DNA of 64,000 nucleotides from the NCBI GenBank assembly GCA_021234155.1, contig JAJEKV010000306.1, positions 250,001 through 314,000 of the forward strand. The letters are read 5' to 3'. Made by a program: the position numbers and the translations under genes. Under the pieces are notes generated by a model. The model saw only the letters and a program-made list of their open reading frames with translations, did not search any database and had not been told where the DNA came from. This document shows, one piece after another, positions 44,099-55,439 of this stretch. Numbering within the stretch: the stretch's first letter is position 1; each line of letters begins with the position of its first letter. Source of the stretch: Isoetes taiwanensis (Eukaryota; Streptophyta; Lycopodiopsida; Isoetales; Isoetaceae).

Positions 44099-44800
44099 CA
44101 TGCCACGTAAGCTCCAACATGCCACCTATGATGCACCACATGATTCACCACATGATTCACCAAATGCACCACATGATTCACCACATGCACCATTTGCATC
44201 ACCAAACATGTTGGTCAATGAAAGTCAAACATGTAACAAAGGTCATGTAAAGGCTCAAGCATGCCAAGGTGGGCTCAAATATGCCACCTAGGCTCCAACA
44301 TGCCAAGGTGGCTCAAACATGCCACGTAAGCTCCAACATGCCACCCATGATGCACCACATGATTCACCACATGATTCACCAAATGCACCTCATGATTCAC
44401 CACATGCACCATTTGCATCACCAAACATGTTGGTCAATGAAAGTCAAACATGTAGCAAAGGTCATGTAGAGGCTCAAGCATGCCAAGGTGGCTCAAATAT
44501 GCCACCTAGGCTCCAACATGCCAAGGTGGCTCAAACATGCCACGAAGCTCCAACATGCCACCCACGATGCACCACATGCTTCACCACATGATTCACCAAA
44601 TGCACCTCATGATTCACCACATGCACCATTTGCATCACCAAACATGTTGGTCAATGAAAGTCAAACATGCCAACGTAAGCTCCAACATGCCACCCACGAT
44701 TCACCACATGATTCACCACATGGTTCACCAAATGCACCACATGATTCACCACATGCACCATTTGCATCACCACATCTATCACGACATGTAACACCACATT
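44099..44800 (+). repeat. 219-bp tandem array containing the 19-bp minisatellite and CACATGATTCAC units
   Basis: Unit starts (CATGCCACGTAAGCTCCAAC) lie at 44099, 44318 and 44537, exactly 219 bp apart, and a shortened fourth at about 44668. Each unit has three parts: CACCACATGATTCACCA short repeats, a unique block (CAAACATGTTGGTCAATGAA) and CATGCCAAGGTGGCTCAA minisatellite. Because 219 is a multiple of three, long open frames (HDSPHAPFASPNMLVNE) result; these are by-products unless expression is shown. Confidence 0.92.
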
Positions 44801-45149
44801 GTCATGAATCTTTGAATACATCAATTTCTTCCGAGATTTGAACTCCACTGCAGTGTTGCTCGTCGGGTCGAAAAAGTCTATTGTATACAATAGTATACAA
44901 CAATGTACATTAGAGTGTCAATGAAAGAATAGGTTACAAGAATAACCTCTTTGGTTACAATAATACAAACATGTGATTACAAGTAAAGATCTATTGATCT
45001 GCCAACCTCGCCTTCATTACTACAAGAATCGTGTGGCTTCACAACATCAATCATCATTCTCACAAGGTGTCCAAACTTCGCAACTAGAAATTGGTACACC
45101 CTCGCAACAAACATATCAGGCCTCACATTGATGAGTAATACCTTCAAAT
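44801..45149. other. No recognisable gene
   Basis: AT-rich; GTATACAATAGTATACAA near 44883 is a short palindromic patch. Confidence 0.3.
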
Positions 45150-47160
45150 TTTACTTAACTCACCTTGCATTGGGATAGTATGTCCAAGTCTCGCAGACAT
45201 CGCAGCCACAACTTTCTTTACAAAGACACATATATAGCGGTGACCACACCAGCAATCGACCGAGTGGGGAACTTGTAATTTTCTTTGTGGCGCACTTTAT
45301 GGTGCTTGGGAATTTTGTGTTTGCATCCTCAACAAAACTCATGACAGTTTCTGAGCCCTTGTACATTTCTAGGTCGCCAAAATGGTACACACATGGCCGA
45401 CATTTAACCGGCCGACCTCCAAGACCTACAATGACATACATCGGCCGGTCTTTCGCTGATAACATGTCGGGCATAATGGTACATTCAAATTGCAAGTTGA
45501 GGGTTCAACACTTTGTCCTTTGAAGCAAGCTCGCTCGACAAGAATGTGTAAATGAGCGATCCATGAAATGGAACCTCCGTTCCATGTCATGCTTGATGCG
45601 TAATTGGTGCATACACACTCGCCAAAGTCCAAGGTCCGTAAAACAAGATGATTTAAGAAACAATGTAAGACTTCAAACCGAGTTGTTTATATTAAATTAC
45701 TAACCTCATGAAGAAATGGACTATCCTGTCACATGAACCAATCCCTACTTTTCTCTCCAATATTCGATTGCCTCTTGATCAAGCACAAGAGGCTCCCACC
45801 GCCCTTTAAACACTTCAAGTGGCAAGTGTTCGCCTGATGTGCTCTTAACACCGCAGCCCTCGTGGCCGGTGGTGTAAGTTTACATTCAAACAAATGGAAG
45901 ATCATTGAAAAACCTTGAGGAACATTGAAATAGCCAAGAAATGAACAATTGAAGTAAAACTTTGTTTATATTAAAAAGTCAAGAGAGGTTACATCATATA
46001 CACAATAATACTATTTCTAGGCTTTAGTTCTATGTTTTTTCATCATATTAATACAAATTTGACTCTCAATGTCAAACATATTCAGCATTTTTGTGGCTTT
46101 CGACATAACTTTGCACATTCCCCGCCCAAAGAACCCCTCAAGCCAAACCTTTAGATCATTCATGAGGAAATTGCCATCTACTCCGCTGTGGCTCCAGCTG
46201 TTTGGGATGATCATGGTGTTTGGCACATTGAGGTACCCTTTGTATTCATTGGCCATCAATGAGAAGCACGTTCTCTTTGTGAAACCTCGAAATTGCCGGA
46301 GACTTTTTTCAGTGCTTCAAAAATTGGCTTTTTCTTGTTAAATAAATTTGTGTTGGTAATCGATCCCGACTCCATATGAACTTGAATTTGTCCTTGTGTT
46401 TCATCAATGCTCCCTTAACTATGACTCCTCAAGTTTTGAGCCCGCAGCCGGACCAAAGTGCTATATGAAAATTTGACCGCACCAATCTATGAACTCGGCC
46501 CAACTGGTCTAGTTACTACCCACTTGGTTCCGTTAAGTGTGATCAACTTAACATCATCTTCTTTGGTGGGTATGGACTCACTCTTGTCATAGCTTCTACC
46601 CGTAACTCCATTGTAGTAAAAACAAGCGATTGGGCTTAACCTTGTAGTCTTCTCGCATGGACAGAGTTGGTAGTGGCTCGAAACCTCGCTTCAAAGATTT
46701 TTTGGTGCGGTGGCTGGAAACCGCTTCAAAGATCTCTTCGCATGGGGCTGGAAACTTCGCCAGTAATGTCTTGAGGTGTCTTTGCTTGGAATACGCTTCT
46801 TGCTTTTCTCCGAGACACTTCCAAACTGCAAAAATTTAACAAATTTGTGAACTATATGGGTCAAATTAAAAAGAAGATGTGCACAAAAGGTTGGAAGTTA
46901 CCTTGTGACTTACATTCACCAAACGATTTGTTCAGATCATAACCGATGCATCTCTGGCGACGGCGATTGGTGTGGAGCATGACTTAATGCATCCGGCCGA
47001 TTCGGCGATTGTTGTCCAGCTTGGAGCACCTATGGAGCTTGACTTGATGCACCCTCTTTCGATTTGTTGACATCTACCGATTTGTCCGACTTCCTCAGAA
47101 CTGATGCATCTTCTTCCGACGGTCTTGAAGTTTCTATCTTTGTCTAATGCTTTCAAGGGG
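45150..47160 (-). pseudogene. Unknown decayed coding region, minus strand
   Basis: Several minus-strand stretches look protein-like but are broken: MREDYKVKPNRLFLLQWSYG (about 46655), AEFIDWCGQIFI and HFGPAAGSK (about 46440-46500), SWSHSGVDGNFLMNDLKVWL (about 46180), HLPLEVFKGRWEPLVLD (about 45800) and MYVIVGLGGRPVKCRPCVYH (about 45420). I do not recognise any. The order on one strand suggests one old gene or element of about 2 kb. Residues at 47155-46932 (CIKSSSIGAPSWTTIAES) are a local repeat of little coding value. Confidence 0.35.
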
Positions 47161-47474
47161 TGTGAGTGTCTTGTCCCCTACCGACCACATTGTACCTCTA
47201 TATCTACAAAGTAGGGATGAAGAAGTAAGCTACATATCCCAATTGCATCAAACAAGACTTGGTTACCTTTGAGGGTAGAAAATAATTACCTTTTTGGTGT
47301 GCTAGATGGACTCACATAGTCATTGCCACCAAGATGAATGATTAGGACCTGAACTAGTAAACGGCACCATGCTCGCAAACCTCGGAATTGAATCACAATT
47401 GATTGTAACTATGCTTTGGTTTTTTAACTAAGCTCCGGACTTTTTACTCTCTTTACGATGTTCTGTTTTTTATA

Positions 47475-47680
47475 TATCTAAAGTGTCCCCTAAAATGAGC
47501 GGCGATCTCATCCCAAAGGGGCACTTTAGATACACAAAAAGGAGAAGCAAAAAGAGACTAAGCCAGCGAGGATCTTGTTTTATGTCGAGGGCTTACTCCT
47601 TTTTTGAGTTTCTCTTGTTGATGTATCTAATTCGCCACCGAGTGAGCGATGTCATCCTAGGGGGCAAATTAGATACATCA
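47475..47680. repeat. Two related hairpins in tandem
   Basis: Hairpin 1: arms 47475-47490 and 47517-47532 (TATCTAAAGTG, one mismatch). Hairpin 2: arms 47619-47636 and 47663-47680 (TGATGTATCTAATTYGCC, one mismatch). Both loops hold GAGYGRYSTCATCC, and both are followed by a GGAGACTAAGCC-like tail, so the 145-bp unit was duplicated. I see no gene in it. Confidence 0.75.
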
Positions 47681-48024
47681 AACGAAAAAACGAAGGAGAC
47701 TAAGCCGCTTACTCTCTTTTTCGAGCTACCTATAAGTGCTCACACTAAGTGCCTCAAGAGTTTGAAGTTGCTTTTGATCCTCCCTACTCACACCTAAGGC
47801 TTGTACCCATCTTTGTAGAAAATTCATGACAGCAATTCTCAATGCAGTGATTACAAATCCCGCAGTGAACATAAAATTTGTCAATGAGAATACAATTATA
47901 CTAAGCACTTCGTGAATTTTGTTATGAAGTACCTCAAGAGGTTGAAAGACATGGAAGATGGTATTGGTATTTGCATTCAGCAATCAAAGTTGGTAGTGGT
48001 TTCCCCATCCACCGGAGGATCTTG

Positions 48025-48419
48025 TCACGAATGGACGACCATTACCATAATCTTCAGCCTTATCAAGGTCCGAAGTAGTGGATCCAAGACAAATAAAGGA
48101 AGGCGGTCCTTGCAAGCCGAAACCTCTCTAACCTTGGTTCCAGCACTTTCAATCTTGTTAGGTTGTGCTTCGGCCGACGGCAGATTAAGCTCCTCGATTT
48201 TTGTCTGCTCCAAGTTCGGTAATAGTTCCTTAGACTTAGCCTCGTATCTTGGCATATAGCGAATACCGTCTTTGACGACTTGGTTTTATCCTTAATCATT
48301 CCTTCCCATTTTTTTAAATCTTTATTCATCTTCGCCCGGAACTCAAGTTGTTGAACCTTCATTTGTAGCACCTGCAGGCTTTGATCACAAGTTTGCAACC
48401 TTGCCTTACATTGAATCAC
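48025..48419 (-). pseudogene. Coiled-coil protein fragment
   Basis: The minus strand encodes ARLQTCDQSLQVLQMKVQQL, KMNKDLKKWEGMIKDKTKSS and, in another frame, LPNLEQTKIEELNLPSAEAQ. Strong heptad-like Leu spacing suggests a coiled coil. GT-AG-like borders upstream (about 48430-48510) hint at an intron. Protein unknown; a gag-like or structural role cannot be told apart. Confidence 0.35.
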
Positions 48420-48577
48420 TTCTGATCTTGTAGAGTTGATCCATTCTCCTAGTGTCCTATTGAATTCATCGGAAAGTAATCAAGGTTAGTACCACAATGT
48501 GTAAAGTTAGTACCTGGATCTCTACTATCCTCGGAAGCTCCCGCCAATTCCTCCTGTTCCTAAGGAAGCCATCGGAA

Positions 48578-48868
48578 GTGAGGGAGATGTTATGGCTAAA
48601 AACCTCCTGCAAGACAGGTTTAAATACAATTGGCAGGGTATGGAAGGAGAATATCTGGTGCATAAGCAGATTGGTCCTGCAACTGTGTTCTACCTTGTTG
48701 ATAAGCTCTGCCCTCTGGGTACCATGGTACTAGATTTCTTCTCGTGTAGAGAAAGGAGAGACATCCGGCCAAGGTGGAGCTGAGCAGGAGGAGCAAATTG
48801 ACCGCAGTAAAATTAACCCTGCAGACTATGAGAAAGTCGATGATGAACGCTTTGGTTATGACTATTAA
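48578..48868 (+). pseudogene. Possible DNA N6/N4-methyltransferase-like C-terminal fragment
   Basis: The plus-strand frame reads VMAKNLLQDRFKYNWQGMEG, HKQIGPATVFYLVDKLCPLG, then TMVLDFFS, where the frame leaves the pattern. A final piece in another frame, DRSKINPADYEKVDDERFGY, ends in TAA at 48866-48868, followed by an A tract. In beta-class amino-methyltransferases a similar segment (KP...LV...P.G..VLDxFxGxGT) carries the SAM-binding motif I; here the Gly-x-Gly part is lost. Assignment is tentative. The A tract right after the stop suggests a retro-copied end. Confidence 0.3.
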
Positions 48869-48923
48869 AAAAAAAAAATCCTACTTTGAAAAATTGTATC
48901 TACATTGTATTTTTATTAATATA

Positions 48924-48952
48924 CTAGAAACGTGTGCCCGGCGATGCCGGGC
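48924..48952 (-). mobile_element. Helitron 3' terminus (minus strand)
   Basis: On the minus strand: hairpin GCCCGGC-ATC-GCCGGGC (48936-48952), 8 bases, then CTAG (48924-48927) followed by T. This is the standard Helitron 3' end. The element would extend to the right; TCTATAGACATG ending at about 49043 on the minus strand is a possible but unproven 5' end. Confidence 0.7.
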
Positions 48953-49129
48953 ATTAGTCATGGACGTGTGTCATGGGTGGATGTAATGGAGTTTGTAAGT
49001 GGAACGAAATGTTGTAGATTTGACATGTCTATAGATGGATCAAAGTGTGAAGATGTGAAGTTTAGTTTGCATGATTAATGTTGAAATGAGAACGTTCAAT
49101 TGCATCCACCTAGATCTAGCTTGTAACAA

Positions 49130-50840
49130 CCTCTCTAGCATGCTTATTGAACATAGTCGAAGTTTGAAACAAGACCTCTATATATGCTTTGTGGATTTTA
49201 CTTCTGCTTTTGATACTGATTATCACGCATGACTTCTTTGGCGGCGCTCTGGTGCACTTGGGGTTCCACAAGATCTTCAAAATGCAGTTTATCGGCTCTA
49301 TGAAATGGTTTTTGCTAAATTTCGAGCATCAGGTACTCAAATCACTAGCAATATTGGAGTTCGTCAGGGTTGCCCTTTATCTCCTACACTCTTTGGCTTG
49401 TACATTGATCAATTGGAAGAATGGCTTGATAATCATGGCGGCGGAGGGCCACATTTGGCACACTATATCATTAGGCAACTTATGTATGCGATGATATTTC
49501 ACTTACGGCACATACCACTACTAGTATGCAAGCAACATTTACATATATCGCCGCAGTTTTTGTGAGAACAGGTTTGCGTGTTAATCTCCAAAAGACCAAG
49601 CTTTTGGTAGTTCAATCTTCTCGTCACAATGTTCCCCTATGCACTCACGATAGTCAAAGTGGGAAGTTGAAGTTGTAGATAGCTACAAGTATCTTGGTGT
49701 AGAATTGCAAAGAACACACTTTGGGAACGATTAGTATTACTGGGTGGCAATGCAAAACAATTGTAAACTGAGAAATTCATGATTGGCCCAGAAAGCCCAC
49801 TTGTTTTGGGGCTTTGGTAGAGCATGTTTTACTATATGGTTCTCGAGTGTGGGGCCACGCCATTAGTGCTAGTGCTTGGGAGAGCTTGAGCAAAAGTCCT
49901 TTCTCACTTACAGCCTCTGAAAGTTAAAACAAACGGTGCCCTATGCTATTCTTTTACAAAGATGGTTTTGGCCTCTTCAACATTCCGCCATGAGCGCCAT
50001 CTCCATTATATGCGCAAGGTGCACCACATGGATGATGTTAGGTATCATGTTCTTGCACTTGCCATGGCTGAATCTCCGGCGTTTGAAACGATGTTGGAAA
50101 GAGCATTGCACTACATGGTTTACTGTTGAACGGGCAACCTTAATCTTGCCGATGCTTGCCAGTTCTGATCCCGAGCTTTGCAACAATATCTCAATGGTCG
50201 CTTTTTCTCAAAAGATATGGGACGCAGATTACTTTGGCCCAAGTGGCGGGTCATTATCATGCACACATAAATCCCACCTTGGCACCAGAGCCCCAAGCTT
50301 ATTTGCTTGCTTCATTGTCGAGGAACAAGCTTCTTGTCGCTATTGCATCACGGTCGCGCATGGGGTCCCCATGTGTCACGGATTGAGACAGGTAGATGGG
50401 AGCGGCCACAATTGCCGCGGTGTTTAGACTATGTGCGCTTGCCGATTCTGTGTTATTGAAGATGAAAGCCATACTCTTACGAAGTTGCCACCTTTTGAGA
50501 TAGTCCGAAATCATTTTTTGACCTTAGCATTCCATTCCACGCTTCCACAACTTCTCGTGAGCACCATCGTGCATGACTTGGCATTATACATACTTGAGGT
50601 TCTAGATAAACATCACGCAATTCCGAGCCCTCATGAGTCATTATATCTCCGCTTGTCTAGTATCATCATTACTGCAAAGGTTTTTCCCTTGAAAACTTTC
50701 GAGGGTTTTTTAATCCTAGTAGTAATGATTGTACTAGCCCATTGTATGGGTCCCATGACCTATTGGTCTCTCGTGGACGTTAAAAAAACTATTCTATTCT
50801 CTACTATGTGCAATGGTGAATGCCTCATCTCATATACTTA
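49130..50840 (+). pseudogene. LINE ORF2 fragment (reverse transcriptase)
   Basis: The plus strand encodes FVDFTSAFDT, then SNIGVRQGCPLSPTLFGLYI (about 49345), LMYADD-like remains near 49480, GLRVNLQKTKLLV, HVLLYGSRVWGHAIS (about 49820) and a terminal zinc-finger-like block CRFCVIEDESHTL (about 50440). The order fits LINE ORF2 from the reverse transcriptase to the C-terminus, over several frames with stops. Endonuclease and 5' part absent; no clear tail found. Related to, but distinct from, the LINE at 22.3-23.5 kb. Confidence 0.85.
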
Positions 50841-52100
50841 AAAATGGGTGCTGAATTGCCAAAACGTTATGATTAATGAAAGGTGGGGAATAAGAAGTAT
50901 ATTTAGAGTCATGTTTAAAACAATGGTAGAATGACAATATTATAGGTTGGATTTATTTAAATGGTTTCCTTATAAGAACCTAAGATGACAATATTAAATG
51001 TTTGGGTAAAAGCAAATAATTTAACCATGATCCCATTCAAAAAAAAAGGGGGGGTAACTGCCAAAACTGTACGTGAAGTAGGTCCATTCCATTATTTAAA
51101 AAAAAATGTATTGTAACCAACTTCTGTTTAGAATATGATGGACAGAACAATTGTACTGTTTGGCAAAAGTAGACCTTATGGTTATTGCGATGGGAGTTGT
51201 GTCGAATATGTAATTTTAGATAGATAGACAATTTTAACATCCATGAAGAATTCCATTTCTATCTTATCTTATCGTAATGGTGCCGTCGTTGCTGGATGTA
51301 AGTGGGGAGCCTATAAATGTTTTGTGTAGTAATGAGAAAAGCGTGCCCAAACTATGCTTGCTCTGTAATTCTTATTTTTGTAAAGTGAGGCACTCTATGA
51401 TATTGTAGTTTATTATTTTAAATAGAAAAATGCCCAACTTCAGTGGGCTCTCCCTTTTCTAATATAAGGATTGTCTGATAGCTTCACTTCACATTTCTTT
51501 TGCAATATCCATACATGGAGCTAGTTTGGACCAGTTATAAAGTTGCTTCTACATTGTAGATGCATGTCAGGTTTGTGGTATAAAACTTCTCTTCATGTCT
51601 TTTTTGCAATGTCTATACATGAAGCTAGTTTGGACCAACTACATAGTTGCTTCTAGATTATAGATGCATTTATGATGGTGTTGTTTAAACGAATAATGCC
51701 ATATGCTTGTAAAAACATTTTGGTTTCGGTTCAAATAGGGACACTTTCAATATATGTTTAGTATATTAATGTGTGCATTCCAAATATAGCAAAGGAAATT
51801 TCCTCTTGTTGCCATATAGAGAAAGAAAATTTAAAAATCAAGTCACCATTTTTTCCAGGAGTGAGTTTATGAGCTTTTTAAGCCTCTAGAATTCCCTTCT
51901 ATTGCTCATTCATAGATCAGCAAGAATAGAAGTAGACTGGAATATTCCTTTTGCCTCTTAAATGGCTCTTACAACTTCCTCTAAATCTATATAAGCTCTT
52001 CTTTAGTAAGAATAACAAAAAACACAACAATGACAAACGTTGTCCCATAGCCCACAATGGTTGCATGTAGAAAGTACAGTAAGAACAGTCATTTTATTTG
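50841..52100. other. No recognisable gene
   Basis: AT-rich. Two diverged copies of ATACATGRAGCTAGTTTGGA lie at about 51510 and 51612, each followed by an AGTTGCTTCTA block, forming a local tandem duplication of about 100 bp. Confidence 0.35.
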
Positions 52101-52111
52101 AATTGTGCCAT

Positions 52112-52372
52112 CTTGCTACGTTTCATAAAATAGTCTCAAGGCTTCCTTGGTAAGTCTATGCTTAGCATATGCTGCAATCATATCAGATAGAAACCTCATC
52201 TAACATACGGCGTGCAATTCCATTAGTGCAGTTTTTACAATGGCATTTGAATTGAGGCCATGTCGAACAATATCCAGATGTAAAATCCCCATGGACAGAA
52301 ATTCAAGCCTAGTACATGCATCAAGTCCATAATCCCAAGACCATGAAGGTGACATCCTATCTTAGCTCCTGC
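52112..52372 (-). pseudogene. PPR protein fragment
   Basis: Minus-strand frames give GAKIGCHLHGLGIMD, DACTRLEFLSMGILHLDIVR, HGLNSNAIVKTALME and MIAAYAKHRLTKEALRLF. These are the repeating signatures of PLS-class pentatricopeptide proteins (LHxxIVRxGLxSxxxVxTAL; MIxAYAxHGxxxEALxLF), which bind organelle RNA. Frame breaks and loss of the KCG segment show decay. Only about two repeats remain. Confidence 0.7.
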
Positions 52373-53489
52373 CTATATCAACCACCTTGATTATTTTGCT
52401 TCAATTTGAAGGTCATTTTCCGTTATTTGAAAGCAAAAACCTCAGCACAGTTACTAACAATTTAAGTGTGCAAAGAATAGAAAAAGATTGCCGTAGCAAT
52501 TCACCAAGAAAATGTTGGCAATTGACACTCACCTCCAAAAATCCTTGAGAACAGTTATGTGTCTTCTGCTTATTTGATGCAACAAAGTTTTCCTCCATTT
52601 ATTAAGAGGACCACACCAAAAACCCCGAGAAATATTGTGTTTGTTCCATTCTTCTCCATGTGGATGAAGCTCCAATCCTTGCATACAAACATCTGCCGGG
52701 GTTTGTTCGTCCACTTACGACAAATGGTGTTTTTAAGAACCTACAATGGACACAATCAAAATTAGCACTGAATCTCTAAAACGTCATGCCTTGACACCAT
52801 TTATTTGCATCATTTGTACTTGCACAAATAGTAGTTAAGAATGATCAATAACTACTTTCTAACAAATAGAAAATCTAGCATAATCTTGCAAATGTCCACA
52901 AAAAGATTTGAGTTACCTTCAAGAGTCTTCAAAGGCCACGAACAAATGAACGACCATGTGCAGATAACTAAGAATGGGGCTTTAGAATATTAGTTTGAAC
53001 CATCATTTTTCTTCCTATCGCTTATCCACTTCTATTTTGGCATCTGCAATAGACACATAGAGAGACTGTAAATCGCATTATATCATACAACAACAATGTG
53101 ATTTTAAAAATAAAATAAGTTCATGTTTTCAAGTTTACCTGTTACTGGAGTTACTTAGAGATGCCTGCATTTAACTGATCTAGTTATTGGCTAGAGCACG
53201 AAACATTAAAAGGAGAGATCTACTATTCAGCATGTTGCCAGTTCTTCAAAGCCCAAGCCGAGTTGTTGCATGCCCATCCGCAATGAAGCAAGCCTTCTAT
53301 TGCTAAAGAGCTCTGTCAGCCACCTCAGATCTTAATGTTTTTGTCCGCAAATCCACTAACAAACTGAACTATTGGATCTCAACTTTGCATCCATGATGTT
53401 GCAACCACATCCTTTATAAAATTAAAAATATATTTGTTTCGAGAGTTCTTGTCATTGCTGGATGGATTGCAGACAACCTCATAAGATAA
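52373..53489. other. No clear gene
   Basis: A weak WD-repeat-like string on the minus strand near 53330-53400 (FVSGFADKNIKI) is too short to call. The remainder is AT-rich and featureless. Confidence 0.25.
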
Positions 53490-54318
53490 CTAGGAACGGT
53501 GCCCAGCGTTGCTGGGCATAAGCTGAGAATCTATAAATAATATATTGTAACAATAAGAGAATAACCATAAAAGTTCCATTATTGTGCTATCTGGCGTCGT
53601 TTCTCGCCTTATGCCACTGTCCACCTTTCCTTTCCTTCCTTTCCTTTCCATTTCCTTTCCATACCTTTCTCCATTTTTTCTTCCTTTTCTTTCCTCCACC
53701 CTTTTCCTCTTCCTTTTTCTTTCCTTTTCTTTTTTTTATGTTTTCTTCCACCTTTCACTAAAGCGACCGGACGATTCCCTGCTGATGAGAAACGACTTTG
53801 CGCCTGCAAGGAGTGGTTTTCGGTTGCCTGATGAGCCTCGGTCGAGATTGATGTGGATTTCGACGCAGATCTGCAAACAGGCCTGCCTCGATGGATTTCG
53901 GCAGCGATCTCTGCGCCGAGAAATGCCGTGATCCGCGCCGATCTGCCGCCGAGGAGCTGGCGAAAGCCGCCCTGACTTTAAAGATCCGATTTCGCTGCCC
54001 GGATCCGAGGCAGCCTTTGATCCGTTCTACCGATAAGATTCTGGCCCGCCTGATCTGCTGATGATCGATAAGCTGCCGGCTGCCTGACGCGCCGATTTTT
54101 TCCCGCCCGATTTTGCACGGGTCGATGCCTCGACTTTGCCCAGCAGCCAAGCGCAATTTCGCCCGGAAGTCGATTTTGTGATTTTTTTTACGCGCGATTT
54201 CTCGGGATGAAATTTTTATCGAAGTCATGCACATGTCATCTCCTTCGGTGATCAATTCTCAACCATTCGATCTAGGTCTCCATGGAGAACCTTTAACGCT
54301 ATATTTTTATAATATAGA
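53490..54318 (-). mobile_element. Complete non-autonomous Helitron, 829 bp
   Basis: Minus-strand 5' end TCTATATTATAAAAATATAG at 54318, preceded by A (54319 on plus is T). The 3' end has the hairpin GCCCAGCAACGCTGGGC (53501-53517), then CTAG (53490-53493), followed by T. Insertion between A and T, no target duplication and no inverted repeats are the Helitron hallmarks. No Rep/helicase is encoded. The inside has a pyrimidine tract (CCTTTCCTTT-type, 53620-53740 plus strand) and a GC-rich block (53780-54200) with a long minus-strand frame of low-complexity composition, probably not a gene. Confidence 0.88.
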
Positions 54319-54842
54319 TGATCTTTCCCACTTTGTGGTAGATGGTGTTTGTGTTTACATTGCATCATATTTATGAAATGATTATGGAACAATGGGTTGA
54401 CCAAGATGGCGAGCACTTGTAAAAATGATCACTTGGAGAATAAATTGGGGAAAATAAATTGTAGAGAAAACATGACTGTGCAAAACTACCCACAACAAAA
54501 AGAATGGAACAATGGTTTAACCAGAGTTGCATAAACCAAAATGAAACGAATCTGACCAAGAACAAATATAAACAATAAATACAAAACTGAATCTAAAAGG
54601 AAATGAAGGGGAGTGGACTGAAAAATCACGACCATATTTTAAATAGAATAGAATAGAATAGAATAAGTTTTTTAAAACCTAAGAGCTGAGGCGTAGTTGA
54701 AAAGGCACGCTTATGAAGCTGGATAGTGTGGGCAATAAAATACGCCACATATAATGACCATACCGCAGCATATACCCTTTAATTGAATCTAGAGAAAATA
54801 CATTATGATTAATCGGGATGTTCTATTAAATATTGTACTTAC
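54319..54842. other. No recognisable gene
   Basis: Includes AATAGAATAGAATAGAATA at 54643-54664. Probably intron or flank of the spliced fragment to the right. Confidence 0.3.
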
Positions 54843-55338
54843 AAGTTGTGGACCTGTGATTGCAGCCATGTACAAAGCCTTGCAAAGACACTGGACAAGC
54901 TCCGGATAGGGCAAAAATGAGGGCTCTAGCCTTTTCAAAATGGTATCTATACATGGATCTAAATCTTGCAACAACATGCATTGCTTCATACTTTTGGGAA
55001 GATTATTAAAAGAAAATATTAATCAAAGATATTAAGCACATGCTACCTTGAGATATGCCTCCCCTCACGAAGTTCCTGCACCAAATTTACAAAGCAGAAA
55101 AATGCACTTGAGCTCCTACAAACATATCGCAAGATGCATGAGTGGTGAACAACGGACTTTAGAATGATTCAAAAGCCAAAGCGATTAAAACTCTTCACAC
55201 CAATTTACTCTCAAATTTTAAATTAGTACCTAGAGATAAATGAGATCACAGACTTGTAAAACATACTGGCGACAAATTTTGCTAAGTTGCTACCTTCAAT
55301 GAACGATTCCGAGGAAAGCATCCCTTTGTTTTCAAAAG
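54843..55338 (-). CDS. Three spliced exons of an unknown gene
   Basis: Minus-strand exons: 55338-55294 (LLKTKGCFPRNRSLK), 55075-55047 (ELREGRHIS plus two bases) and 54990-54843 (MKQCMLLQDLDPCIDTILKR ... ALYMAAITGPQL). The borders are TTTCAG/CTTTTG, AAG/GTAGCA; GTGCAG/GAACTT, AAG/GTAGCA; AAAAG/TATG and CTT/GTAAGTAC. Phases agree across all joins and no stop interrupts the 74-residue product. An upstream exon ending DLQR/GTGAGTGG at about 55420 fits the phase but lacks a start. I do not recognise the protein. It may be part of a live gene or a captured fragment; a Helitron lies just downstream. Confidence 0.45.
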
Positions 55339-55439
55339 CTGAAATCCCGAGAACACAATCAGGAGATTACTTGTCATCAAGTTTGGCTATTCCAAGCGTT
55401 TGACTCCACTCACCCTCTGTAGGTCGGACACGGCTGGCC

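Noticed and set aside
16505-44800. CRISPR-like appearance of short regular repeats
   Set aside because: Units are contiguous or vary gradually, no unique spacers of constant length, no cas genes and a plant nuclear context.
53330-53400. Possible WD40 repeat (FVSGFADKNIKI)
   Set aside because: Only one 12-residue match with stops on both sides; too weak to annotate.
53758-54255. 165-residue open frame in the Helitron
   Set aside because: Composition is set by the GC-rich block; no motif; it lies entirely inside a non-autonomous element. Not called as a gene.
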